Assembly: GCA_015494735.1 (NCBI GenBank) | Contig: WGAQ01000147.1 | Span: forward strand, 1 to 8,790 | DNA length: 8,790 nucleotides | DNA from: Caldifarciminota bacterium | GTDB taxonomy: Bacteria; Hydrothermota; Hydrothermia; LBFQ01; DSFT01 | Direction of reading: 5' to 3' | Part shown: piece after piece, positions 1-7,197 of the stretch | How the letters are laid out: each line of letters starts with the position of its first letter | How positions within the stretch are numbered: position 1 is the stretch's first letter | The notes under the pieces: generated by a model | Databases searched by the model: none | Told to the model about the DNA's origin: nothing | Seen by the model: only the letters and a program-made list of their open reading frames with translations | Position numbers and translations under genes: made by a program

Positions 1-191
1 GAGAAAAATGACAATCCTTCTCCCAGAACCCTGCATCCCTTAACCATGTCCAGAGATGACCATCCTCCAGATGGCTCAAAAAAATTTCGTGCGGATTTCC
101 AGACCGAACCGGATTCGATTCCGCATAAATCTATAATCCTGAAACGGCATCTGGATAGGCGAATGAATTCTATGACCTCAAATCGGAGGAA
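1..191 (-). other. Unassigned region downstream of the small membrane-protein gene
   Basis: I recognise no gene here. On the minus strand the frame of the neighbouring small CDS stays open after its stop all the way to the left edge (about 63 codons), and contains an ATG at 47-45 followed by 14 further codons. The translation resembles no family I know, and the nearest purine-rich GGAGG lies about 15 nt before that ATG, too far for a normal SD. It could be the start of the next gene or chance. No tRNA, 23S rRNA start or convincing terminator is visible. Confidence 0.3.
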
Positions 192-386
192 TCACCTGAC
201 AGATTTCAGGAAATCCTGCATGTTCCTGAGACGGGATTTATAGATTACATATCCTGTCCTGTAGGTTTCTATCTCCTCCTCGAGGAAGCGAATCTGAGAA
301 GAGAGGTTGAAGAGGTGATAGAAGGAAAAAATGTAATAGATTCCAAACCAGAAGAAGACGAGCATGAGGATGATTCGATAGACCAT
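192..386 (-). CDS. Small single-TM coiled-coil protein, FtsB/DivIC-like (tentative)
   Basis: A 64-residue protein. Residues about 4-26 are a hydrophobic, aromatic-rich membrane segment (ILMLVFFWFGIYYIF core), followed by a charged stretch from about 27 to 62 with coiled-coil character (SSQIRFLEEEIETY). A short cytoplasmic N-terminus, one TM helix and an extracytoplasmic coiled coil is the plan of the divisome proteins FtsB and DivIC, which bridge FtsL and FtsQ/DivIB. It is shorter than most of them (usually 90-110 residues) and lacks their conserved C-terminal tail, so the assignment rests on architecture only. The ATG is well supported: GGAGG sits 7 nt upstream. The gene begins about 70 nt after the 3' end of the 16S rRNA on the same strand, just beyond the 16S processing stem, with no convincing promoter between, so it is probably cotranscribed with the 16S. 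Confidence 0.6.
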   Translation of the reverse strand: MVYRIILMLVFFWFGIYYIFSFYHLFNLSSQIRFLEEEIETYRTGYVIYKSRLRNMQDFLKSVR

Positions 387-392
387 GATGAA

Positions 393-398
393 ACCTCC
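393..398 (-). promoter_or_regulatory. Shine-Dalgarno site of the small membrane-protein gene
   Basis: The minus strand reads GGAGGT, with the GGAGG core 7 nt before the ATG at 386. It is fully complementary to ACCTCC in the anti-SD tail of the 16S gene only about 60 nt upstream in the same presumed transcript, so besides recruiting ribosomes it could pair in cis with the unprocessed 16S tail. Confidence 0.7.
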
Positions 399-407
399 GA
401 AGAAGTG

Positions 408-434
408 GATATAAAGAGCAGGTGGCGTACCGCC
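408..434 (-). repeat. 3' arm of the 16S rRNA processing stem
   Basis: On the plus strand, AGCAGGTGGCGTACCGCC at 417-434 is the exact reverse complement of 2046-2063, and GATATAAA at 408-415 is the exact reverse complement of 2078-2085. In the minus-strand transcript these two segments lie just outside the two ends of the 16S rRNA and can zip up into a stem, with a 14-nt bulge in the 5' arm. This is the classic geometry of the RNase III-cleaved precursor stem of bacterial 16S rRNA. The arm also contains a small internal hairpin (GGCG-GTA-CGCC) that could compete with the long-range pairing. Confidence 0.8.
410..420 (-). promoter_or_regulatory. boxA-like antitermination element
   Basis: The minus strand reads TGCTCTTTATA just after the 16S gene. 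The first nine bases equal those of the E. coli rrn boxA (TGCTCTTTAACA), the NusB-NusE (S10) loading site of rRNA antitermination complexes, which in E. coli occurs both in the leader and after the 16S. It overlaps the processing-stem arm. The leader has only a weaker version (CGCTCTGATA, about 2082-2091). Confidence 0.4.
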
Positions 435-454
435 ATCAGGATTTTTACCTTATA

Positions 455-2017
<1,563 letters not shown>

Positions 2018-2045
2018 GGAGAGTTCTTAACAATACTACCTTCTC

Positions 2046-2085
2046 GGCGGTACGCCACCTGCTTATATAAAACGAGGTTTATATC
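2046..2085 (-). repeat. 5' arm of the 16S rRNA processing stem
   Basis: Positions 2046-2063 pair perfectly (18/18) with 417-434, and 2078-2085 pair (8/8) with 408-415. The 14 nt between them (2064-2077) have no partner and would bulge. The outer part can instead fold locally, since 2065-2071 (ATATAAA) is complementary to 2078-2084 (TTTATAT) with a 6-nt loop. The leader may therefore switch from a local hairpin to the long-range stem once the 3' arm is transcribed. The arm lies about 30 nt before the inferred mature 5' end. Confidence 0.8.
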
Positions 2086-2097
2086 AGAGCGATTGAA

Positions 2098-2126
2098 AGT
2101 TTAAAGGAAATTCAGCCCCCTGTCAA
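2098..2126 (-). promoter_or_regulatory. rRNA promoter P1 (TTGACA-N17-TAAACT)
   Basis: On the minus strand TTGACA (2126-2121) is followed after exactly 17 nt by TAAACT (2103-2098). It is the promoter closest to the 16S gene, with a predicted start near 2091 and a leader of about 75 nt. The -35 hexamer sits inside an imperfect inverted repeat, AGCCCC at 2113-2119 against GGGGCGCT at 2128-2135, which could be an operator or a hairpin in RNA started further upstream. It closely resembles P2. Confidence 0.8.
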
Positions 2127-2172
2127 GTGGGGCGCTGTTTCCATAAATCGAGTGCTATCCGTTTGCATCAAA

Positions 2173-2201
2173 AGTTTAAAGCATCTTCCAGCCCCTGTCA
2201 A
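2173..2201 (-). promoter_or_regulatory. rRNA promoter P2 (TTGACA-N17-TAAACT)
   Basis: TTGACA at 2201-2196 and TAAACT at 2178-2173 are 17 nt apart on the minus strand. The spacer begins GGGGCTG and ends CTT, as in P1 apart from one base in the G-run. The bases after the -10 (TTTGATGC) match those of P3 except for one base. It lies 75 nt upstream of P1, measured between -10 boxes. Confidence 0.8.
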
Positions 2202-2242
2202 GTCATATCCCGACCGGATTCGGAATAAATCCAGGCAGCAAA

Positions 2243-2271
2243 AGTTTACCACATCCCATTCCGGATTTCAA
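2243..2271 (-). promoter_or_regulatory. rRNA promoter P3 (TTGAAA-N17-TAAACT)
   Basis: TTGAAA at 2271-2266 and TAAACT at 2248-2243, again with a 17-nt spacer, 70 nt upstream of P2. The spacer differs from those of P1 and P2, but the -10 hexamer and the following TTTTG are the same as in P2. Its -35 differs by one base from the other two, so it may be somewhat weaker. Confidence 0.7.
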
Positions 2272-2274
2272 GCA

Positions 2275-2444
2275 GACGGATTAAGATTGTGGATAATTCT
2301 CCCTTCGGACCCGTTATAAATCCCATCACTAATAAACACAGAAAACCGATGTACAACATGTCTCGATTTACGGCCCTTCACCATTTGTGTGTGTAAGCAA
2401 CTCCTTCCGGTGGAGGGAGAAAATATCGGGCATTCTCATAAGAG
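2275..2444. other. Intergenic region between rRNA promoters and IS remnant
   Basis: No gene, tRNA or fourth promoter with the -35/-10 pattern of P1-P3 is seen. ATAAATC occurs at 2316-2322 and again at 2143-2149 and 2225-2231. These might be upstream elements but their distances to the promoters vary. The part from about 2340 probably belongs to the decayed insertion sequence. I could not identify a terminal inverted repeat or a target-site duplication. Confidence 0.4.
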
Positions 2445-2834
2445 TTGCCCTGTTGCTATATAGCTCGATTCCACTTCGCCCTGCTGGAATCACATATCCA
2501 GGGGTCTTCAGGCTGGATGGAAGACATTTCTGCCCTTATGTGGGATTTGAAGAGGGTGTATAAGGCTGGCTCAAAAGCAGAGGCTCTAAAGGCTCTTGAG
2601 GAGGTTTTAAATAAGTGGGGCAGAAAGTATCGCTCCGTCAGGAATTCGTTTATGGCTTTGTACGATGACCTTCTGAGTTTCTATGATTTTCCAAGGGAGC
2701 TCTGGGGGTCCATTTATACCACTTATACCACCAATCCCATAGAGAAGGTTATTCAGGAGCTTAAGAGGAGGTTCAGACCTGCTCTTCTTCTTCTCAATCA
2801 GGAGGGGAGACGAAAAGAATATCTGCGCCTATAA
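2445..2834 (+). pseudogene. IS256-family (mutator-type) transposase, C-terminal remnant
   Basis: An open frame of 129 codons from a TTG, the only gene-like sequence on the plus strand. From about residue 27 it matches the C-terminal third of IS256-family DDE transposases: DLKRVYKAGSKAEALKALEEVLNKWG-like helix (residues 34-59), FYDFP (79-83), then IYTT...TNPIE (90-100) followed by a basic helix. Full-length members have about 390-410 residues; the N-terminal DNA-binding part and the first two catalytic aspartates are absent, so it cannot be active. The conserved IYTTN block carries an in-frame 9-bp tandem duplication (2715-2723 and 2724-2732, 8 of 9 identical) giving IYTTYTTN. The frame ends early after residue 110 with sequence that does not look like the family. 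The first 26 residues are also unlike it, so the true left limit of the remnant is unclear. Confidence 0.8.
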
Positions 2835-2864
2835 AAACATTCTAAAGGGAGGGACAACCCTCCC
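2831..2864 (-). terminator. Intrinsic terminator of valS
   Basis: On the minus strand, 7 nt after the valS stop, GGGAGGG (2864-2858), loop TTGT, CCCTCCC (2853-2847) forms a 7-bp G-C-rich hairpin, followed by TTTAGAATGTTTTTA. The T-tract is interrupted, so efficiency is uncertain. The stem also works for plus-strand transcripts leaving the IS remnant, but there it lacks a T-tract. Confidence 0.65.
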
Positions 2865-2870
2865 GGAGCA

Positions 2871-5558
2871 TCAGAGGGCCTTCAGGGCTTCCTCTATCCT
2901 GGAGAGTTTCTCCTCCATATCGCGGAGTTTCTCCCTCTGGGCCTCGATTACATGGGAAGGGGCCTTATTCAGAAAGTTCTCATCCGATAGACGCTTCTTC
3001 AGATTTTCCACATGCTTTCTGAGGGACATATACTCTTTCTCCAGACGCTTCTTCTCGGCTTCCACATCCACACCCTCGAGGGGAACATATGCAGCAAATC
3101 CGGGCAGAATTACCGTTCCGCTTCCCCTGACTATATCGCCCGTTTCCCCTATGGATTCCACCCTGGCAAGGTGATTCAGGAGCCGCATATTTTCCTTCAC
3201 AATCCGGGCCAGATGCTCTCCGCTTCTGGATGTATCGATGAGGAGTTTGACGGATTTCCTGGGAGATATACGGAATATTCCCTTGATTTCACGAACCTGT
3301 CTTATAACCTCCATGAGGAATTCGAATGCCTCCACATCTTCGGGGAAATTATAGGAAAGGGTTTCGGGCCAGCTGCTTATCATGATGGATTCCGCATCCT
3401 TTGTGGGAAGATACTGATAAATTTCCTCTGTGATGAAGGGCATGAAGGGATGATGCAGACGAAGAATCCTGTCCAGAATGAAAGCAGCGATGGAAAAGGC
3501 CCTCTCCCTGTCTTCTCTGGTCTTTATGGCCTCTATGTACCAGTCGGCGAAACGGGACCAGGTGAAATCGTAAAGGGCTCTGGCAACAGCGTTGTATTCG
3601 TGATTCTCCAGGCCCTCCGTCACATCCTTCACGAGGCGGGACAGATGGTGGAGAATCCACCTGTCCTCCAGTTGTAGATTATCCACATCCTCCAGATAGG
3701 ACGAATCGTACTCGATACCCTCGAGATTTCCGATGATGAATCTTCCTATATTCCACAGCTTGTTGGCGTAGTTCCTCCCGGTCTCCATACGCTTTTCGGA
3801 GAATATGATATCCTGTCCCTCCGGAGCGATGAGCATCAGTCCCATCCTCACTCCATCCACCGAGTACCTGTCGAAGAGGTCCAGGGGGTCTGGGGAATTG
3901 CCAAGGGATTTGGACATCTTGCGCCTCAACTCGTCCCGCACAAGACCGTGGAGATAGACCACCCGGAAGGGCTCCTTCTTCATGAAGAAGAGACTCATTA
4001 CTATCATTCGAGCCACCCAGAAGAAGAGGATATCCCATCCGGTCACCAGAAGATGGGTGGGGAAGAAGGCCTTCAACTCCGGCGTGTCCTTGGGCCATCC
4101 CAGAGTGGCGAATGGCCACAGGGCGGAGGAGAACCACGTGTCCAGAACATCTTCATCCTGTTTCAATTCCACCTCTCTGCCGTAGTGCTTCTTCGCCTCC
4201 TCCAGGGCCTCCTTGTAGGTTCTGGCCACGAACATCTTCCCATCCGGACCATAGTAAACCGGTATCCGGTGCCCCCACCATATCTGTCTGGAGATGGGCC
4301 AATCCCGGACATTCTCCATCCAGTTGAAGTATATCTTCTTACCCCTTTCGGGGATAATCTTCACGCGGTCCTCCTTAACCACCTTTATGGCATCCGGTGC
4401 AAAGTGCCGCAGATTCAAAAACCACTGCTCGGAGAGGTAGGGCTCTATTACTGTTCCACACCTGTAGCAATGGCCCACGGAATGTCGATGCTCCTCCTCC
4501 TTTACCAGATAACCCTTCTCCTTCATCAGTTCCACTATCCTCTTCCTGGCCTCATATCTGTCCAGCCCCTCGAAGATGCCCGCGTTTTCGTTCATACGGG
4601 CCTCGGTGTCCATAACTATAACACGGGGTAGATTGTGCTCGTTACCGATTTCGAAGTCCGTGGGGTCGTGGGCGGGGGTCACCTTCACCGCTCCTGTCCC
4701 GAATTCCTTATCCACCCGCCTGTCCGCTATTATGGGAATCTCGGGAGTCACCTCCACTTCTGTTCCATCCGGAAGGGTTCCCTTTCGAATCCAGTCCACC
4801 ATGGGCAATCTGACCTTCTTCCCTATGAGGTGCCTGTACCTCTCGTCATCGGGATTCACCGCAACGGCAGTATCACCCAGGTAGGTCTCGGGACGGGTGG
4901 TGGCCACCACCACTTCTCCACTGCCATCCGCAAGGGGATATCGGATATACCAGAGTTTTCCTTCCACCTCCCTGTATTCCACCTCGTCATCCGCAAGGGT
5001 GGTTCCGCAGCGGGGACACCAGTTGATGAGATAGAGGTTCCTGTAGATTAATCCAGCCTTATAGAGTTCCACGAAAGCAGTTATGACCGCCTCGTAATAG
5101 TCCGGATCCATGGTGAACTTGGCCCGGCTCCAGTCGGCACTCACACCCAGGCGTTTGAGCTGGTTCACTATAATGTTCCCATACTTCTCCTTCCACTCCC
5201 ACACCCTCTTGAGAAACTCCTCCCTTCCGAGGTCGAATCTGGTCTTCCCCTCCTTCGCCAGTTCCCTCTCCACCTTATTCTGGGTTGCGATTCCAGCGTG
5301 GTCAGTTCCCGGCTGCCAGAGGACCTCGTATCCCTGCATCCTGCGAAAGCGTACCGCTATATCCTGAATCGTATTGTCCAGCACATGCCCCATGTGAATC
5401 TTTCCCGTGACATTGGGAGGAGGCATCATAACCACGAAGGGTTTCTTCCTGCCGGACAGAACATTTTCCGGATTGGCTCTGAAATAACCCTTTTTCTGCC
5501 ACCAGTCGTACCATTTCTCCTCGATTTCTTTATAGGAGTAGGTCTTGGGAAGGTTCAT
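2871..5558 (-). CDS. valS: Valyl-tRNA synthetase
   Basis: Class I aminoacyl-tRNA synthetase that charges tRNA-Val in the cytoplasm; 895 residues, normal full length. The HIGH-type motif is HMGH at residues 55-58 within PPPNVTGKIHMGH, typical of ValRS. KMSKS is at 547-551 (KMSKSLGN). The CP1 editing domain, which hydrolyses Thr-tRNA-Val, is visible around TTRPET (220-225) and GTGAVKVTPAHDPTDFEIG (287-305). Two CxxC zinc knuckles are present, CPRC (181-184) and CYRC (364-367), as in Thermus-type enzymes. After the anticodon-binding helical domain (about 630-770), residues 831-895 form the charged coiled-coil tRNA arm. The ATG start gives the usual MNLPKTYSYKEIEEKWYDWW N-terminus. There is no SD in front of it, but TAAACT lies 7 nt upstream, so the mRNA may be leaderless. 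It follows the HMA gene by 76 nt and ends at a hairpin terminator. Confidence 0.98.
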   Translation of the reverse strand: MNLPKTYSYKEIEEKWYDWWQKKGYFRANPENVLSGRKKPFVVMMPPPNVTGKIHMGHVLDNTIQDIAVRFRRMQGYEVLWQPGTDHAGIATQNKVERELAKEGKTRFDLGREEFLKRVWEWKEKYGNIIVNQLKRLGVSADWSRAKFTMDPDYYEAVITAFVELYKAGLIYRNLYLINWCPRCGTTLADDEVEYREVEGKLWYIRYPLADGSGEVVVATTRPETYLGDTAVAVNPDDERYRHLIGKKVRLPMVDWIRKGTLPDGTEVEVTPEIPIIADRRVDKEFGTGAVKVTPAHDPTDFEIGNEHNLPRVIVMDTEARMNENAGIFEGLDRYEARKRIVELMKEKGYLVKEEEHRHSVGHCYRCGTVIEPYLSEQWFLNLRHFAPDAIKVVKEDRVKIIPERGKKIYFNWMENVRDWPISRQIWWGHRIPVYYGPDGKMFVARTYKEALEEAKKHYGREVELKQDEDVLDTWFSSALWPFATLGWPKDTPELKAFFPTHLLVTGWDILFFWVARMIVMSLFFMKKEPFRVVYLHGLVRDELRRKMSKSLGNSPDPLDLFDRYSVDGVRMGLMLIAPEGQDIIFSEKRMETGRNYANKLWNIGRFIIGNLEGIEYDSSYLEDVDNLQLEDRWILHHLSRLVKDVTEGLENHEYNAVARALYDFTWSRFADWYIEAIKTREDRERAFSIAAFILDRILRLHHPFMPFITEEIYQYLPTKDAESIMISSWPETLSYNFPEDVEAFEFLMEVIRQVREIKGIFRISPRKSVKLLIDTSRSGEHLARIVKENMRLLNHLARVESIGETGDIVRGSGTVILPGFAAYVPLEGVDVEAEKKRLEKEYMSLRKHVENLKKRLSDENFLNKAPSHVIEAQREKLRDMEEKLSRIEEALKAL

Positions 5559-5565
5559 AGGGATA

Positions 5566-5571
5566 AGTTTA
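5566..5571 (-). promoter_or_regulatory. Candidate -10 element of valS (possible leaderless start)
   Basis: The minus strand has TAAACT, the same hexamer as in all three rRNA promoters. It ends 7 nt before the valS ATG, which would place the transcription start at or next to the A of the ATG. No SD is present to decide the start. The base composition at the expected -35 position (CAGTGA) is a poor match, so this is a tentative call. Confidence 0.35.
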
Positions 5572-5634
5572 CACTTTCGAGCAATCCTTCACTGAAATCC
5601 CACCGGGCACCGTATCCGATTCCGGAAGAACTGG

Positions 5635-5853
5635 TTAATCGGATTTCCTCTCCATCCCCATGACCCTGTAGCCCTTCTCCTGGATTTCTCTCACGATGTT
5701 CTCCACAGAATCGACATCGCTTATGGTGAACACCGCCTTCCCCTCCCTCGCCGACACCAGTTCCACCGAGCCTCCATTCCTTTCTATAATTCTGCTTACT
5801 GTCCTTTCACATCCGGGACAGGACATGCCTTCTATGTCCATCTCGATACGCAT
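5635..5853 (-). CDS. Heavy-metal-associated (HMA) domain protein, CopZ-like
   Basis: A 72-residue protein consisting of one HMA (ferredoxin-like, beta-alpha-beta-beta-alpha-beta) domain. The metal-binding loop is GMSCPGC at residues 9-15, with the two ligands C12 and C15. The rest (REGKAVFTISDV, then VENIVREIQEKGYRV) fits the domain to its end. Such free-standing domains are cytoplasmic chaperones that hand Cu(I) to P-type ATPases, or in related forms bind Zn or Hg. No ATPase, CsoR-type regulator or other copper gene is nearby, so the metal cannot be told from context. It starts 36 nt after the dehydratase gene and ends 76 nt before valS, all on one strand. No SD is seen; TAAAAT lies 6 nt before the ATG, so it too may be read from a leaderless transcript. 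Confidence 0.9.
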   Translation of the reverse strand: MRIEMDIEGMSCPGCERTVSRIIERNGGSVELVSAREGKAVFTISDVDSVENIVREIQEKGYRVMGMERKSD

Positions 5854-5889
5854 GGAATAATTTTAAGGTATGGTGAGTTGAACTGGAAC

Positions 5890-7197
5890 TCAAATCTCCA
5901 CGGAGATACCGTACCTGTCCCTTATCGCCTCGAGGACCTCTTCCAGACCATCCAGTTCCCGATATGCGTAAATCATCGGATGCTCTGTATGAAGCAGATT
6001 TCCATTGTTTTCGAATATTTCCTCCTCCAGTTTCTCCCCCTTGCGAAGACCCACGATTTCTATATCCACATCCCTGTACGGCTCGTATCCGTAAAGGCGA
6101 ATGAGTTTCTCTGCCAGGTCCTTTATCCGGATGGGTCTGGATGGTTTCAGGAAGAATATCTCCCCTCCCCTTCCCATCAGAGTGGACTGGAATATGAGAT
6201 AGACGGCCTTGTTGACATCCATGAAGTACCTGCTGGCCTCCTCGTGGGTCAGAGTTATCTTCCTGCCGCTCTCTATCTGTCTTATGAAGAGAGGAACCAC
6301 GCTCCCCCTCGAGCCTATCACATTCACGAACCTGACGCTGATATACCCGGCCCTTCTGACCACCTCCTCCGCCACCCTCTTGGACATTCCCATAATACCG
6401 GCGGGATTCACTGCCTTGTCGGTGGATATGAAGACCAGCTTCCCGACTCCGTGCCTCCGGGAAGCCTCCACCACATTCTTGGTGCCGTATACATTCACCT
6501 CCACCGCCTTCCATGGAAAGTCCTCCAGAAGGGGGACGTGCTTGTAGGCAGCAGCATGGAAAACCACATCGATATCGTATCTGGAAAATACCTGCTCCAG
6601 GTCGAATCTGGATGTCACGTCTCCCAGAAATACTTCCACGGATGGGTATTCATCCTTCTGCTCGAAGAGTCTGGTCTCGTCTATGTCCATAGAGATAACC
6701 CTCTTCACATCCAGGTCCAGAAGGTGTTTCACTATTCTGGACCCGATGAATCCGGCCCCTCCGGTCACGAGGACGCTCCTGCCACGGAAGAAATTCCTGA
6801 GATTACCTATATCCACGTGAAAATCTTCTTCCCCTATGAGTTCGACGGGGTCCAGTTCCACCACCTGACGCAGATAGACCCTCTCGTCCCCCACGAATTG
6901 GGTGGGGAGAATCTTTATGTCCCTGACCCCGGCCCTTATGAGCCGCTTTTCTATTTCTCTGATGCGAGCAAGGGGGGCAGAGGGTATGGCGATTATGACC
7001 TCCTCCACACCGTATTCCCCGATGACCCTCTCTATATCCTCCTCCCCTCCGAGAACTTTCACTCCCCGATACTCCCTCCCGCGAAGGGATGGGTCATCGT
7101 CCAGGAAACCCACCACCTGAATCCTGCCACGGGAGTCCTTCAGGATCTGCTTTCCCGCTTCCCCGAAGCCGTAGATAAGGACCTTCTTTCTTTCCAT
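5890..7197 (-). CDS. Nucleotide-sugar 4,6-dehydratase, CapD/WbpM/PglF type, soluble form
   Basis: Extended short-chain dehydrogenase that converts a UDP-HexNAc, typically UDP-GlcNAc, to the 4-keto-6-deoxy sugar for surface glycans. Counting from the chosen ATG (435 residues): residues 5-15 hold the Rossmann loop GFGEAG of the N-terminal CoA-binding-like domain; TGGAGFIG (145-152) binds NAD; HAAAYKHVPLLE (214-225) is a family signature; STDKAVNP (258-265) supplies the Asp-Lys pair (D260, K261). In MGMSK (269-273) methionine takes the place of the usual SDR tyrosine, as in the large WbpM/PglF/CapD enzymes. These normally have four N-terminal TM helices and about 600 residues; here that part is missing, so the enzyme should be soluble. 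An in-frame ATG at 7248 would add 17 residues (MDCSPFKLYT...) lying deep in the wecA-like gene and without family likeness, so I prefer 7197. The gene overlaps the wecA-like gene by 58 nt in another frame and has no clear SD, suggesting coupled translation. Confidence 0.92.
   Translation of the reverse strand: MERKKVLIYGFGEAGKQILKDSRGRIQVVGFLDDDPSLRGREYRGVKVLGGEEDIERVIGEYGVEEVIIAIPSAPLARIREIEKRLIRAGVRDIKILPTQFVGDERVYLRQVVELDPVELIGEEDFHVDIGNLRNFFRGRSVLVTGGAGFIGSRIVKHLLDLDVKRVISMDIDETRLFEQKDEYPSVEVFLGDVTSRFDLEQVFSRYDIDVVFHAAAYKHVPLLEDFPWKAVEVNVYGTKNVVEASRRHGVGKLVFISTDKAVNPAGIMGMSKRVAEEVVRRAGYISVRFVNVIGSRGSVVPLFIRQIESGRKITLTHEEASRYFMDVNKAVYLIFQSTLMGRGGEIFFLKPSRPIRIKDLAEKLIRLYGYEPYRDVDIEIVGLRKGEKLEEEIFENNGNLLHTEHPMIYAYRELDGLEEVLEAIRDRYGISVEI

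Noticed and set aside
59..85. Hairpin CCATC/GATGG next to a run of A/T as a terminator
   Set aside because: On the minus strand the T-run comes before the hairpin, not after it; on the plus strand the run is of A and there is no gene to terminate.
108..124. TTCGATT flanked by G+C-rich bases, resembling a tRNA T-loop
   Set aside because: The flanks do not form a 5-bp T stem, and no anticodon, D or acceptor arm can be drawn on either strand.
2340..2864. A complete insertion sequence with terminal inverted repeats
   Set aside because: I found no convincing matching ends or target duplication; only the C-terminal transposase part is left.
2871..5558. Possible frameshift or fusion in valS
   Set aside because: All domains are present in order and the length is normal.
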